Source: CAMDHY01 sp046156265 (GTDB taxonomy: Bacteria > Pseudomonadota > Alphaproteobacteria > Rhizobiales > Segnochrobactraceae). Taken from it: a stretch of DNA of 64,000 bases. The stretch covers positions 1 to 64,000 of the forward strand of contig NZ_JAWDIR010000005.1 in the NCBI RefSeq assembly GCF_046156265.1, in the 5' to 3' direction. Positions 7,926 through 15,816 of this stretch are shown here, one piece after another (the first letter of the stretch is position 1; every line of letters begins with the position of its first letter). A program made the position numbers and the translations under genes. The notes under the pieces were generated by a model. It did not search any database and had not been told where the DNA came from. It saw only the letters and a list, made by a program, of their open reading frames with translations.

Positions 7926-9326
7926 ATGACCGCCCACGACCTCGCCGCCTTCAGCGCCGGCAGCCTTACGGATGCCTATCAGCGGGGCGCGCTGTCGCCG
8001 GTCGAGGTGCTGGAGGCGACGCTCGCCCACACCGAGGCGGTCAACCCGGTCGTCAACGCGCTGTTCTCCGTGCGGCCGGAGGAGGCGAGGGCGGCCGCCC
8101 GCGCGTCCGAGACCCGCTGGCGCGCCGGCACGCCGCTCGGCCCCCTCGACGGCGTACCGACGACGGTCAAGGACAGCGTGGCGATGGTCGGCTGGCCCTA
8201 CTTCCACGGAATCGGCGCCAACCGCGACGCGCCGGCCTCCACCTTCGATTCCCCGCCCGCCGCCCGCCTGAAGGAGGGTGGCGCCGTCATCTTCGCCAAG
8301 ACGACGATGCCCGACGGCGGCCTGCTCGCCGCCGGCGTCTCCTCGCTGTTCGGCATCACCCGCAATCCCTGGGGCCTCGCCTTCAACACCGGCGGCTCCA
8401 GCGCCGGCGCCGGCGCCTCGCTCGCCTGCGGCCTCGGCGTCGTTTCGGTCGGCTCCGACATCGCCGGCTCGGTCCGCCTGCCGGCCGGCCATTGCGGCCT
8501 CGCCGCCCTGAAGCCGACGCAGGGCCGCATCGCCCACCTGTCGTCCGACATCATGCGCTCCGCCGGCCCGATGGGGCGCACGATCGGCGACATCGCGGCG
8601 ATGCTCACCGTCATCGGCCAGCCCGACAGCCGCGACGCCTGGTGCCTGCCGGGCGAGGGCATCGCCTACCAGGACCGCCTCGACCGCGACCTCACCGGCG
8701 TGCGCATCGGCGTCCTCACCGACATGGGCTTCGGCCCGAAGGCGGAGGCGGCCGTCATCGCCGTGGTGGAGGCGGCCGGCCGCGCGCTCGCCGGGATGGG
8801 CGCCATCGTCGAGCCGATGCCGGCGCTGATGGACTTCGACGCCTATGCCGCCATCGACCGCGTGCTGCAGGTACGCGGCCTCGCCGAATACCGCGCGCTG
8901 CCGCCCCACGGCCCGGGCGACGTCACGGCGACCGTGTTCGACTGGTGCAAGCCGGCCGAGCACTACACGGCACTCGATCAGAGCGCCGCCATGCTGGAGA
9001 TCGCCCGCATCCGCGCCCGCGTCTTCGCTGCCTGCGACGGCTTCGACTACGTCATCTCGCCGACGCTGCCGATGGTGAACTTCGCCGCCGAGGCACCGTG
9101 CGTCGATCCGGCGGTGCCGCTCGGCCACGCCACCTTCACCGCCCTGTTCAACCAGACCGGCCAGCCCGCCTCCTCCGTCTGCTTCGGCTTCGACGACCGC
9201 CGCCTGCCGATCGGCGTCCAGGTCGTCGGCCAGCGCTTCGACGATCTCGGCGTCCTGCAGGTCAGCCGGGCGCTGGAGACGGCCCGGCCGGCACCGATGG
9301 ACTGGCCGGTCGAGCCGCGGGCGTGA
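7926..9326 (+). CDS. Amidase (amidase signature family)
   Basis: 466-aa Ser-cisSer-Lys amidase of the GatA/AmiE-signature superfamily. The catalytic Lys is in VPTTVKDSVAMVG (about residue 80), the Gly/Ser-rich signature reads NTGGSSAGAGASLACGLG, and the nucleophile segment is GSDIAGSVRLPAGHCGLAALKP. It lacks GatB/GatC neighbours, so it is a catabolic amidase rather than tRNA amidotransferase. ATG 7926 is chosen because the family alignment begins there; the upstream open frame is not homologous. It is followed closely by an M20 hydrolase and a DMFase-like gene in one orientation, which suggests a pathway that cleaves successive C-N bonds. Confidence 0.9.
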   Translation: MTAHDLAAFSAGSLTDAYQRGALSPVEVLEATLAHTEAVNPVVNALFSVRPEEARAAARASETRWRAGTPLGPLDGVPTTVKDSVAMVGWPYFHGIGANRDAPASTFDSPPAARLKEGGAVIFAKTTMPDGGLLAAGVSSLFGITRNPWGLAFNTGGSSAGAGASLACGLGVVSVGSDIAGSVRLPAGHCGLAALKPTQGRIAHLSSDIMRSAGPMGRTIGDIAAMLTVIGQPDSRDAWCLPGEGIAYQDRLDRDLTGVRIGVLTDMGFGPKAEAAVIAVVEAAGRALAGMGAIVEPMPALMDFDAYAAIDRVLQVRGLAEYRALPPHGPGDVTATVFDWCKPAEHYTALDQSAAMLEIARIRARVFAACDGFDYVISPTLPMVNFAAEAPCVDPAVPLGHATFTALFNQTGQPASSVCFGFDDRRLPIGVQVVGQRFDDLGVLQVSRALETARPAPMDWPVEPRA

Positions 9327-9352
9327 GCGCGGCGGAAACGGGAGAACGTGCC

Positions 9353-10606
9353 GTGGCCAAGATGATCGGCGACGACCTCCGGGCCGAGTTCCACCGCCTG
9401 TTCGCGGCGATGGCCAAGATCGGCGCGACACCCGCGGGCGGCGTCCGCCGGCTGACCGGCACGCCCGAAGACGGGGTCGCCCGCGATCTCCTCGCCGAAA
9501 CGTTCACCGCCGCCGGCGCCGAGGCGATCGCAGACACCGTCGGCAACCAGTTCGGCCTGTTCCGGCTGCCCGGCGCCGGCGACACCGCCGTGCTCTGCGG
9601 CTCCCATCTCGACAGCCAGCCGACCGGCGGCAAGTTCGACGGCACCTACGGCGTGCTCGCGGCGCTGGTCGCCGCGCAGGCGGTGCAGGCCCGGCTTGCC
9701 GCCGAGGGGCGCACCGCGAGCCACCACCTCGCCGTCGTCAACTGGACGAACGAGGAGGGCGCGCGCTTCCAGCCGAGCCTCACCGGCAGTTCCGTCTTCA
9801 TCGGCTCGCTCACGGCCGAAGCGGCGCTGGCGCTGGCGGACGGCGACGGCGTCACCCTCGGCGCGGCGCTCGACGCGATCGGCTGGCGGCGCCACGGAGC
9901 GCTGCCCGTCCGCCCCGTCCGCGCGGTCGAGCTCCACGTCGAGCAGGGCGCCGTGCTGGAGACCGCCGGCGTGCCGATCGGCCTCGTCACCGGCGCCTGG
10001 GCGACCCGCAAGCTCTGCCTCGCCTTCATCGGCGAGCCCTCCCACACCGGCCCGACGCCGATGGCGCGCCGCCAGGACGCGCTGCGCGCCGCCGCCCGCG
10101 CCATCGAGGCCCTCTACGGCATCGTCGAGGCGGACGGGAAGGGCGCCCACGCCTCCGCCGCGCGCCTGACGATCGCGCCCAACTCGCCGAACGTGGTGGC
10201 GAGCGAGGTGCGCGTCTGGTTCGAGCTCCGCCACCCGGAGCAACCGGTTGTCGACGACATGGCGGAGCGCTTCCTCGCCGCCGCCACTGCGGCGGTCGCC
10301 CCGCTCGGCGTCGCGGTGGAGACCGCGATCGACGAGCGCCGGCCGGCGCTGCCGTTCGATGCGGCCGGTGTCGAGACGGTCCGCGCCGCCGCGGCGTCCC
10401 TCGGCCTCGCCGCCACGGAGATGATGACGGTCGCCGGCCACGACGTGCTGGCGCTGCAGCGCAAGATGCCGGGCACGCTGATCTTCGTGCCGAGCGAGGG
10501 CCTCAGCCACAACGAGCGCGAGTTCACCAAGGCCGCCGATCTCGATCGCGGCCTCGACGTGCTCGCCGAGACGCTCTGGCGGATGGTCACTGCCGCCAAC
10601 GTCTGA
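9353..10606 (+). CDS. M20-family Zn hydrolase: N-carbamoyl-L-amino-acid hydrolase / allantoate amidohydrolase type
   Basis: 417-aa metallo-amidohydrolase. The two-metal site of the hydantoinase/carbamoylase (HyuC/AllC) branch is complete: CGSHLDSQPTGGKFDGTYG (His, bridging Asp), NWTNEEGARF (Glu-Glu), ELHVEQG (His) and GLSHNEREF (His). The dimerisation domain insert (EPSHTGPTPMARRQDAL) is also present. GTG at 9353 follows GGAGA at suitable spacing; another in-frame GTG at 9323 overlaps the amidase stop (GTGA) and cannot be excluded. Likely substrate: N-carbamoyl amino acid, allantoate or another ureido/acylamino acid. It lies between an amidase and a DMFase-like gene. Confidence 0.88.
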   Translation: MAKMIGDDLRAEFHRLFAAMAKIGATPAGGVRRLTGTPEDGVARDLLAETFTAAGAEAIADTVGNQFGLFRLPGAGDTAVLCGSHLDSQPTGGKFDGTYGVLAALVAAQAVQARLAAEGRTASHHLAVVNWTNEEGARFQPSLTGSSVFIGSLTAEAALALADGDGVTLGAALDAIGWRRHGALPVRPVRAVELHVEQGAVLETAGVPIGLVTGAWATRKLCLAFIGEPSHTGPTPMARRQDALRAAARAIEALYGIVEADGKGAHASAARLTIAPNSPNVVASEVRVWFELRHPEQPVVDDMAERFLAAATAAVAPLGVAVETAIDERRPALPFDAAGVETVRAAAASLGLAATEMMTVAGHDVLALQRKMPGTLIFVPSEGLSHNEREFTKAADLDRGLDVLAETLWRMVTAANV

Positions 10607-10636
10607 CCCGCCGAGAACAAACCGAGGAGCGCCACG

Positions 10637-12781
10637 ATGGACTTCCAGGCTTACTTCGAGGAGTGGTCCCGCCGCCCCGGCGACACCGTGCGCATGGCCG
10701 TCAGCACGGCCCACCCAGAGGTGAAGGCGCGCTTCGTCCGCGTCGTCACCGGCCCCGGCGCCAAGGGCGAGCAGAAGGTCGGCACGGTCGAATTCCCAGC
10801 CGTGCTCGACACCACCTTCGCCGGCCGCGAGCAGACGACCGTCGTCGGCTCCTATGCCCGCCTGCCGCTGCCGCCTGCCGGCTGGACCGACGCCCTCACC
10901 ATCCACTGCTGGATCTGGCCGACGGTGCCCGAGCGGCCGCAGGCGCAGACGGTGTGGTCGCTTCCCGGCCTCAGCCTCGTCGTCTCCAATGGCGGGCTCA
11001 CGGTCATCGCCGGCGGCGCCGTCGCCGCCACCGTCACCGGCCTGCGCGGCCGCGCCTGGTATTCGGTCACCGTCTCCGCCGGTCCGGCCGGGATCGCGCT
11101 CGACGTGTCCGAGGTCGGCGCGCTCGTCGGCGGCACCTTCTCCGCCAAGGGCGCCGGCGCCGCACCCGCGGCCGCGTCTGAGCTCCTGCTGTCCGCCTCC
11201 GACATCGACGCGACCGGCTCGCCCGTCGCCCCCTTCAACGGCAAGATCGACAGCCCGCGCCTCTTCGCGGCCGTCGTCTCGCCGTCGGACCTCGGCGCCG
11301 GCGGCGACCCCGTGCCGCCGATCGCCGCCTGGAAGTTCGGCGCCGACTGGGCCTCCCGCACGATCGCGGTCGCCGCCGGCCAGTGCCCGCCCGGCGAGAT
11401 CGTCAACGGCGCCGAGCGCGGCGTCACCGGCCACAGCTGGGACGGCGAGAGTGACAGTTTCGCCGAGGTGCCCGAGCAGTACGCCGCGCTGCAGTTCCAC
11501 GACGACGACATGGTCGATTCCAACTGGGATTACGACCTCGAGTTCACGCTTCCCGCCGACCTGAAGAGCGGCCTCTACGCGGTGCGGCTGGAGGCCGGCG
11601 GCAAGGTCGACCACTGGCCGCTGTTCGTCATGGGGGCGAAGGGGGAGAAAGCGCCGGTCCTCTTCCTGCTTCCGACCAACACGCTGCTCGCCTACGCCAA
11701 CGACCACCTGGCGAACCTCGATTTCTCCTCGGTGATGCCGCACGAGAAGGTGGTGCCGGCCGAGGAGGAGTACCTCTTCCACCACAAGGAGCCCGGCCGC
11801 TCCTGCTACGACACCCATTCCGACGGCAGCCCGGTGCGCTACTCCTCGCGCCGCCGGCCGATCTTCAACATCCGCCCGGGCTTCCCGAACTGGTTGACCG
11901 GCTCCTACCGCCATTTCTCCGTCGACGTCTACTTCGTCGAGTTCCTCGAGAAGCTCGGCGAGGGCTGGCACATCGCCACCGACGAGGACCTCGAGCGCGA
12001 GGGCGTCGAGTTTCTTTCGAACTACAAGGTCGTGCTGACCGGCTCCCACCCCGAATACTGGACGCAGATCGGCCGCGCCGCCATGGACGGCTACCTTCGC
12101 GCCGGCGGGCGGCTCATGTATCTCGGCGGCAACGGCTTCTACTGGGTGACGAGCCGCGATCCCGAGCGGCCGTGGGTCATCGAGGTGCGCCGCGACAACT
12201 CCGGCACGCGCTGCTGGGACGCGCCCTATGGCGAGCGCATGCACGTGATGACGGCGGAGGCCGGCGGCCTCTGGCGCAATCGCGGCAAGGGCCCGAACAA
12301 GCTCGTCGGCCTCGGCTTCGCCGCCGAGGGCTGGTCGAAGGCGGCCGGCTACCGCCGCCATCCCGCGAGCTACGAGGGGGTGGGAAAGGTCTTCTTCGCC
12401 GGTATCGGGGAGGAGGTGGTCGGCGACTTCGGCCACATCCTCGACGGTGCTGCCGGCGACGAGGTCGACCGCTACGACGTCAAGCTCGGCAGCCCGGCCC
12501 ACGCCACCGTGCTCGCCACCTCCACTCCCCTCGGCAACGAGTACCAGCTCGTCATCGAGGACCAGATCCTGGCGCTCCCCGAGCAGGGCGGCGCCCAGCG
12601 GCCGGACGCGGTCCGCGCCGACATCGTCTACTTCCCCGTCGGCGACAAGGGCGGCGCGGTGTTCTCGGTCGGCTCGATCACCTGGGCCGGCTCGATGGCC
12701 TGGAACGACTTCGACAACAACACCGCGAAGCTGACGGAAAACGTCGTTCGGGCCTTCATCAGGGACGACCTGCCGGCCTGA
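10637..12781 (+). CDS. N,N-dimethylformamidase large-subunit (DmfA2)-like amide hydrolase
   Basis: 714-aa homologue of the iron-dependent DMFase large subunit. An N-terminal/mid LamG-like region (about 50-270) precedes the conserved C-terminal DMFase domain (PTNTLLAYANDH, FNIRPGFPNWLTGSYRHFS, LTGSHPEYWT, LGGNGFYWVTS). DMFase uses two Tyr and one Glu as iron ligands (Tyr399, Tyr440, Glu521 in the Paracoccus enzyme, from memory). Tyr353, Tyr391 and Glu473 here have nearly the same spacing and are my proposed equivalents. The small subunit gene normally found next to dmfA2 is absent. GAGGAG lies just upstream of the ATG. It is the last gene of the amidase-carbamoylase cluster; the real substrate may be another N-substituted amide. 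Confidence 0.82.
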   Translation: MDFQAYFEEWSRRPGDTVRMAVSTAHPEVKARFVRVVTGPGAKGEQKVGTVEFPAVLDTTFAGREQTTVVGSYARLPLPPAGWTDALTIHCWIWPTVPERPQAQTVWSLPGLSLVVSNGGLTVIAGGAVAATVTGLRGRAWYSVTVSAGPAGIALDVSEVGALVGGTFSAKGAGAAPAAASELLLSASDIDATGSPVAPFNGKIDSPRLFAAVVSPSDLGAGGDPVPPIAAWKFGADWASRTIAVAAGQCPPGEIVNGAERGVTGHSWDGESDSFAEVPEQYAALQFHDDDMVDSNWDYDLEFTLPADLKSGLYAVRLEAGGKVDHWPLFVMGAKGEKAPVLFLLPTNTLLAYANDHLANLDFSSVMPHEKVVPAEEEYLFHHKEPGRSCYDTHSDGSPVRYSSRRRPIFNIRPGFPNWLTGSYRHFSVDVYFVEFLEKLGEGWHIATDEDLEREGVEFLSNYKVVLTGSHPEYWTQIGRAAMDGYLRAGGRLMYLGGNGFYWVTSRDPERPWVIEVRRDNSGTRCWDAPYGERMHVMTAEAGGLWRNRGKGPNKLVGLGFAAEGWSKAAGYRRHPASYEGVGKVFFAGIGEEVVGDFGHILDGAAGDEVDRYDVKLGSPAHATVLATSTPLGNEYQLVIEDQILALPEQGGAQRPDAVRADIVYFPVGDKGGAVFSVGSITWAGSMAWNDFDNNTAKLTENVVRAFIRDDLPA

Positions 12782-12798
12782 GCGCCCCGAGAGGGCTC

Positions 12799-12817
12799 GA
12801 GGCCGGCAGCCGGCCTC
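12799..12817. terminator. Perfect hairpin between convergent genes
   Basis: GAGGCCGGC-A-GCCGGCCTC, 9-bp arms, in the 34-bp gap between the DMFase-like stop and the convergent FAH-family stop (it overlaps the latter by two bases). Candidate bidirectional terminator without a T tract. Confidence 0.4.
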
Positions 12818-13826
12818 AGCCCCGCTCCACCACCTGCTCGATCGCGCCGAAGATCGAGTGGCCGGCCTTGTCCTTCATCTCGATGCGCACCGTGTCACCG
12901 AAGGCGAGGAACGGCGTCTTCGGCGCGCCGGAGAGGATCGTCTCGACCGTGCGCTGCTCGGCGAGGCAGGAGTAGCCGACGCCGCCGTCGGCGATCGGCA
13001 GGCCGGGCCCGCCGTCGGCGCCCTTGTTGGAGACGGTGCCGGAGCCGACGATCGCGCCGGCCGACAGCGGCCGCGTCTTCGCCGCGTGGGCGACGAGGGT
13101 CGGGAAGTCGAAGGTCATGTCGACGCCCGCCTCGGCCCGGCCGAACGGCTTGTCGTTCAGCGTCACGAGCAGCGGCAGCGACAGCTTCTCGCCGTTCCAC
13201 GCGCCCTCGAGTTCGTCGGGCGTGACGGCGACCGGCGAGAACGCCGAGGACGGCTTCGACTGGAAGAAGCCGAAGCCCTTGCCGAGCTCGGCCGGGATGA
13301 GGTTCCTCAGCGACACGTCGTTGACGAGCATCAAAAGCCGGACGGCGGAGCCCGCCACCGCGCGGTCGGCCCCCATCGGCACGTCGCCGACTACCACCGC
13401 CACCTCGGCCTCGAAGTCGATGCCGTAGTCCTCGCTCGCCATGCGGATCGGCTCGCGGGGGCCGAGAAAGGCGTCGGAGCCGCCCTGGTACATCAGGGGG
13501 TCGGTCCAGAAGCTTTCCGGCATCTCGGCGCCGCGCGCCTTCCGGACGAGTTCGACGTGATTCACATAGGCCGAGCCGTCCGCCCACTGGTAGGCGCGCG
13601 GCAAGGGCGACAGCGCGTCGTGCTCGTGGAAGCGCTCGCTCGGCACGGCGCCGAGTTCGAGATCGTGGGCGAGGTCGGCGAGCCGCGGCGCCGCGTGCTC
13701 CCAGTCGTCCAGCGCCGCCTGCAGCGTCGCCGCGATCGGCCGGGCGGAGATGCAGCGGGTGAGGTCCCGCGACACGACGACGAGCATGCCGTCGCGGGTG
13801 CGGTCGCGCAGGGTGGCGAGCTTCAT
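12816..13826 (-). CDS. Fumarylacetoacetate hydrolase (FAH) family protein
   Basis: 336-aa FAH-superfamily hydrolase, probably fumarylacetoacetase or a closely related C-C bond hydrolase completing tyrosine/homogentisate breakdown. The metal-binding Glu pair is in YGIDFEAEVAVVVGDVPMG, followed by VNDVSLRNLIPAELGKGFGF and the substrate loop GTVSNKGADGGPG. The start ATG at 13826 overlaps the hmgA stop by 4 bases (ATGA), so the two are coupled; the frame open further upstream is the shadow of hmgA. It is shorter than eukaryotic-type FAH and lacks that enzyme's SH3-like N domain length. Context makes the pathway assignment firm; the exact step is inferred. Confidence 0.88.
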   Translation of the reverse strand: MKLATLRDRTRDGMLVVVSRDLTRCISARPIAATLQAALDDWEHAAPRLADLAHDLELGAVPSERFHEHDALSPLPRAYQWADGSAYVNHVELVRKARGAEMPESFWTDPLMYQGGSDAFLGPREPIRMASEDYGIDFEAEVAVVVGDVPMGADRAVAGSAVRLLMLVNDVSLRNLIPAELGKGFGFFQSKPSSAFSPVAVTPDELEGAWNGEKLSLPLLVTLNDKPFGRAEAGVDMTFDFPTLVAHAAKTRPLSAGAIVGSGTVSNKGADGGPGLPIADGGVGYSCLAEQRTVETILSGAPKTPFLAFGDTVRIEMKDKAGHSIFGAIEQVVERG

Positions 13827-15139
13827 GCGGGGTTCCACTCCGGGCGGGCGGGATCGAAGTTGCGGTCGAGGCCGTCCCAGCAGGCGGCGTAGTCGGGCTG
13901 CAGGGTCGGCAGGCGGGCGGCGAACTCGGTCAGTTGCTGGGCGTAGCGGGTCTCGAACATGAAGGCCATCGTACCGGAAAGCTTCACCGGCTTCAGGTCC
14001 GCTGTGCTCGCTTTCATAAACGCTTCCGTGTCCGGCCCGTGCGGCAGCATGCAGTTGTGCAGGCTCATGCCGCCCGGCACGAAGCCGGTCTCCTTGGCAT
14101 CGTAGCGGCCGTAGATGAGCCCCATGAACTCGCTCATGATGTTCATGTGGTACCAGGGTGGCCGGAACGAGTGTTCCGCCACCATCCACCGCTCCGGGAA
14201 GATGACGAAGTCGATGTTCGCCGTCCCGGCCTCGCCGGATGGCGCCGTCAGCACCGTGAAGATCGACGGGTCGGGGTGGTCGAACAGCAGCGCGCCGACC
14301 GGCGAGAAGGTCCTGAGGTCGTATTTGTACGGCGCGTAGTTGCCGTGCCAGGCGATGACGTCGAGCGGCGAGTGGCCGATGTCCGTGACGTGGAAGGCGC
14401 CGCACCACTTCACCGTCAGCCGGCAGGGCGTTTCCTTGTCCTCGTAGGCGGCGACCGGCGTCTTGAAGTCGCGCGGGTTGGCGAGGCAGTTGGCACCGAT
14501 CGGGCCGCGCTCCGGCAGGGTGAACTTCGCCCCGTAGTTCTCGCAGACATAGCCGCGCGACGGGCCGCCGAGGGGCTCCACCTTGAACTTCATGCCGCGC
14601 GGGATGATGGCGATGTCGCCGGCGCCGATCTCCATCAGGCCGAGCTCGGTGAACAGCCTGAGCGCCCCCGTCTCCGGCACGATCAGGAGCTCGCCGTCGG
14701 CGTTGTAGAAATAGTCGTCCACCATCGGCGCGGTGACGAGGTAGACGTGCGCGGCCATGCCGGTCTGGGTGTAGACGTCGCCGGCCGTCGTCATCGTCCT
14801 CATTCCGGTGACGAAGGTGAGCGCCTCGTCGGGCATCGGCACCGGGTCCCAGCGGAACTGCGCGAGCGGCAGGCCGTGGCGGACGATGTGCGGCGCCGTC
14901 TTCCAGTGCGGCACCTCGATCTCGCGGAACTGGGTGGCGTGGCGCACCGACGGCCGCATCCGGTAGAGCCAGGAGCGCTCGTTCTGGCCGCGCGGCGCCG
15001 TGAACGGCGAGCCCGAGAGCTGCTCGGCATAGAGCCCGTAGGCGCAGCGCTGCGGCGAGTTCTGGCCCTGCGGCAGGGCACCCGCCACCGCCTCCGTCTC
15101 GAAGTCGTTGCCGAAGCCCGGCATGTAGCTGAGCGCCAT
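13823..15139 (-). CDS. hmgA: Homogentisate 1,2-dioxygenase
   Basis: 438-aa Fe(II) ring-cleaving dioxygenase that converts homogentisate to maleylacetoacetate. Hallmarks: YMPGFGNDFETEAVAGALP near the N terminus, the long cupin core, and the iron site region FRPPWYHMNIMSEFMGLIYG (His-x5-Glu) followed by the distal His in LPHGPDTEAF. Full family length. The ATG at 15139 follows GGAGGACGCG. It is first in an operon with the FAH-family gene, and a divergent MarR gene lies upstream. No 4-hydroxyphenylpyruvate dioxygenase or maleylacetoacetate isomerase gene is in the window. Confidence 0.97.
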   Translation of the reverse strand: MALSYMPGFGNDFETEAVAGALPQGQNSPQRCAYGLYAEQLSGSPFTAPRGQNERSWLYRMRPSVRHATQFREIEVPHWKTAPHIVRHGLPLAQFRWDPVPMPDEALTFVTGMRTMTTAGDVYTQTGMAAHVYLVTAPMVDDYFYNADGELLIVPETGALRLFTELGLMEIGAGDIAIIPRGMKFKVEPLGGPSRGYVCENYGAKFTLPERGPIGANCLANPRDFKTPVAAYEDKETPCRLTVKWCGAFHVTDIGHSPLDVIAWHGNYAPYKYDLRTFSPVGALLFDHPDPSIFTVLTAPSGEAGTANIDFVIFPERWMVAEHSFRPPWYHMNIMSEFMGLIYGRYDAKETGFVPGGMSLHNCMLPHGPDTEAFMKASTADLKPVKLSGTMAFMFETRYAQQLTEFAARLPTLQPDYAACWDGLDRNFDPARPEWNPA

Positions 15140-15207
15140 CGCGTCCTCCGTCCCGTCCGTCGAACCGCTCCCGCCGCGACCCTTGCGGGCGGGCGATCCG
15201 GCGCGCT

Positions 15208-15242
15208 ATCGTTCCGGAAGATATCATCTCATCTGCAACGAT
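15208..15242. promoter_or_regulatory. Inverted repeat ATCGTT...AACGAT in the hmgA / MarR divergent promoter
   Basis: ATCGTT (15208-15213) and AACGAT (15237-15242) flank GATATC (15220-15225) in the locally AT-richer 127-bp region between hmgA and the MarR gene. This is a likely control site for the divergent pair, but the arms are short. Confidence 0.4.
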
Positions 15243-15266
15243 CGTCAAGCCGGGAGGGCGCGCGCG

Positions 15267-15746
15267 GTGACCGACGGGGAGGGGCCCGGCCTCGATCTCG
15301 ACCGCTTCCTGCCCTACCAGGTCAGCCTGCTGGCGGCCCGGCTGAGTGCCGCGCTGTCACGCGTCTATGCCGAGCGCTTCGGCATCTCGATCCCGGAGTG
15401 GCGGGTGATCGCCCACCTGTCGCAGCACCGCAAGGTGTCGGTGCGCGAGGTGCAGGCGCGCGTCGGCATGGACAAGTCGAAGGTCAGCCGCGCCGCCGCG
15501 CGCCTGGAAACCGCCGGCCTCGTCGAGAAGCGCGTCAACCCCGGCGACCGCCGCCTCGTCGAGCTGTCGCTGACCCGCAAGGGCCGCCGGCTGTTTGCCG
15601 AGATCGCGCCGCTGGCGCTCGCCTTCGAGGCCGATCTCGTCGCCGCCCTGCCACCGGCGGAGGCCCAGGCCTTCCGCACCGCGGTCGCCGCGCTGCTCGC
15701 CCGCACCGAGGGCGTGGCAGTCTCCCCCGAGAGTAGCGAGGGCTAG
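15267..15746 (+). CDS. MarR-family transcriptional regulator of the homogentisate operon
   Basis: 159-aa winged-helix regulator. The MarR core is visible as ISIPEWRVIAHLSQHRKVSVREVQARVGM (helices 2-3), MDKSKVSRAAARLETAGLVEKR (recognition helix) and the wing NPGDRRLVELSLTRKG. GTG at 15267 follows GGGAGGG at 8-nt spacing. It is divergent from hmgA, with an inverted repeat in between, so it most likely represses hmgA until an aromatic intermediate such as homogentisate accumulates. Function is inferred from position. Confidence 0.87.
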   Translation: MTDGEGPGLDLDRFLPYQVSLLAARLSAALSRVYAERFGISIPEWRVIAHLSQHRKVSVREVQARVGMDKSKVSRAAARLETAGLVEKRVNPGDRRLVELSLTRKGRRLFAEIAPLALAFEADLVAALPPAEAQAFRTAVAALLARTEGVAVSPESSEG

Positions 15747-15816
15747 ACAAGGCCGCCGGCTCGACCATTCATTGCATCGTCAACGAACGGTCCCGCGGGC
15801 GCCGATTCCTCCCCGC

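Noticed and set aside
5715..9431. A 1238-codon open frame on the minus strand
   Set aside because: Only its last 314 codons encode a recognisable protein; the rest is antisense to the amidase and the upstream kinase and consists of low-complexity Arg/Gly/Ala sequence, as expected from high GC.
9047..12502. A 1151-codon minus-strand open frame opposite the carbamoylase and DMFase-like genes
   Set aside because: Composition (Val/Gly/Ala/Arg/Asp repeats) and lack of any motif mark it as a GC-driven shadow of the plus-strand genes.
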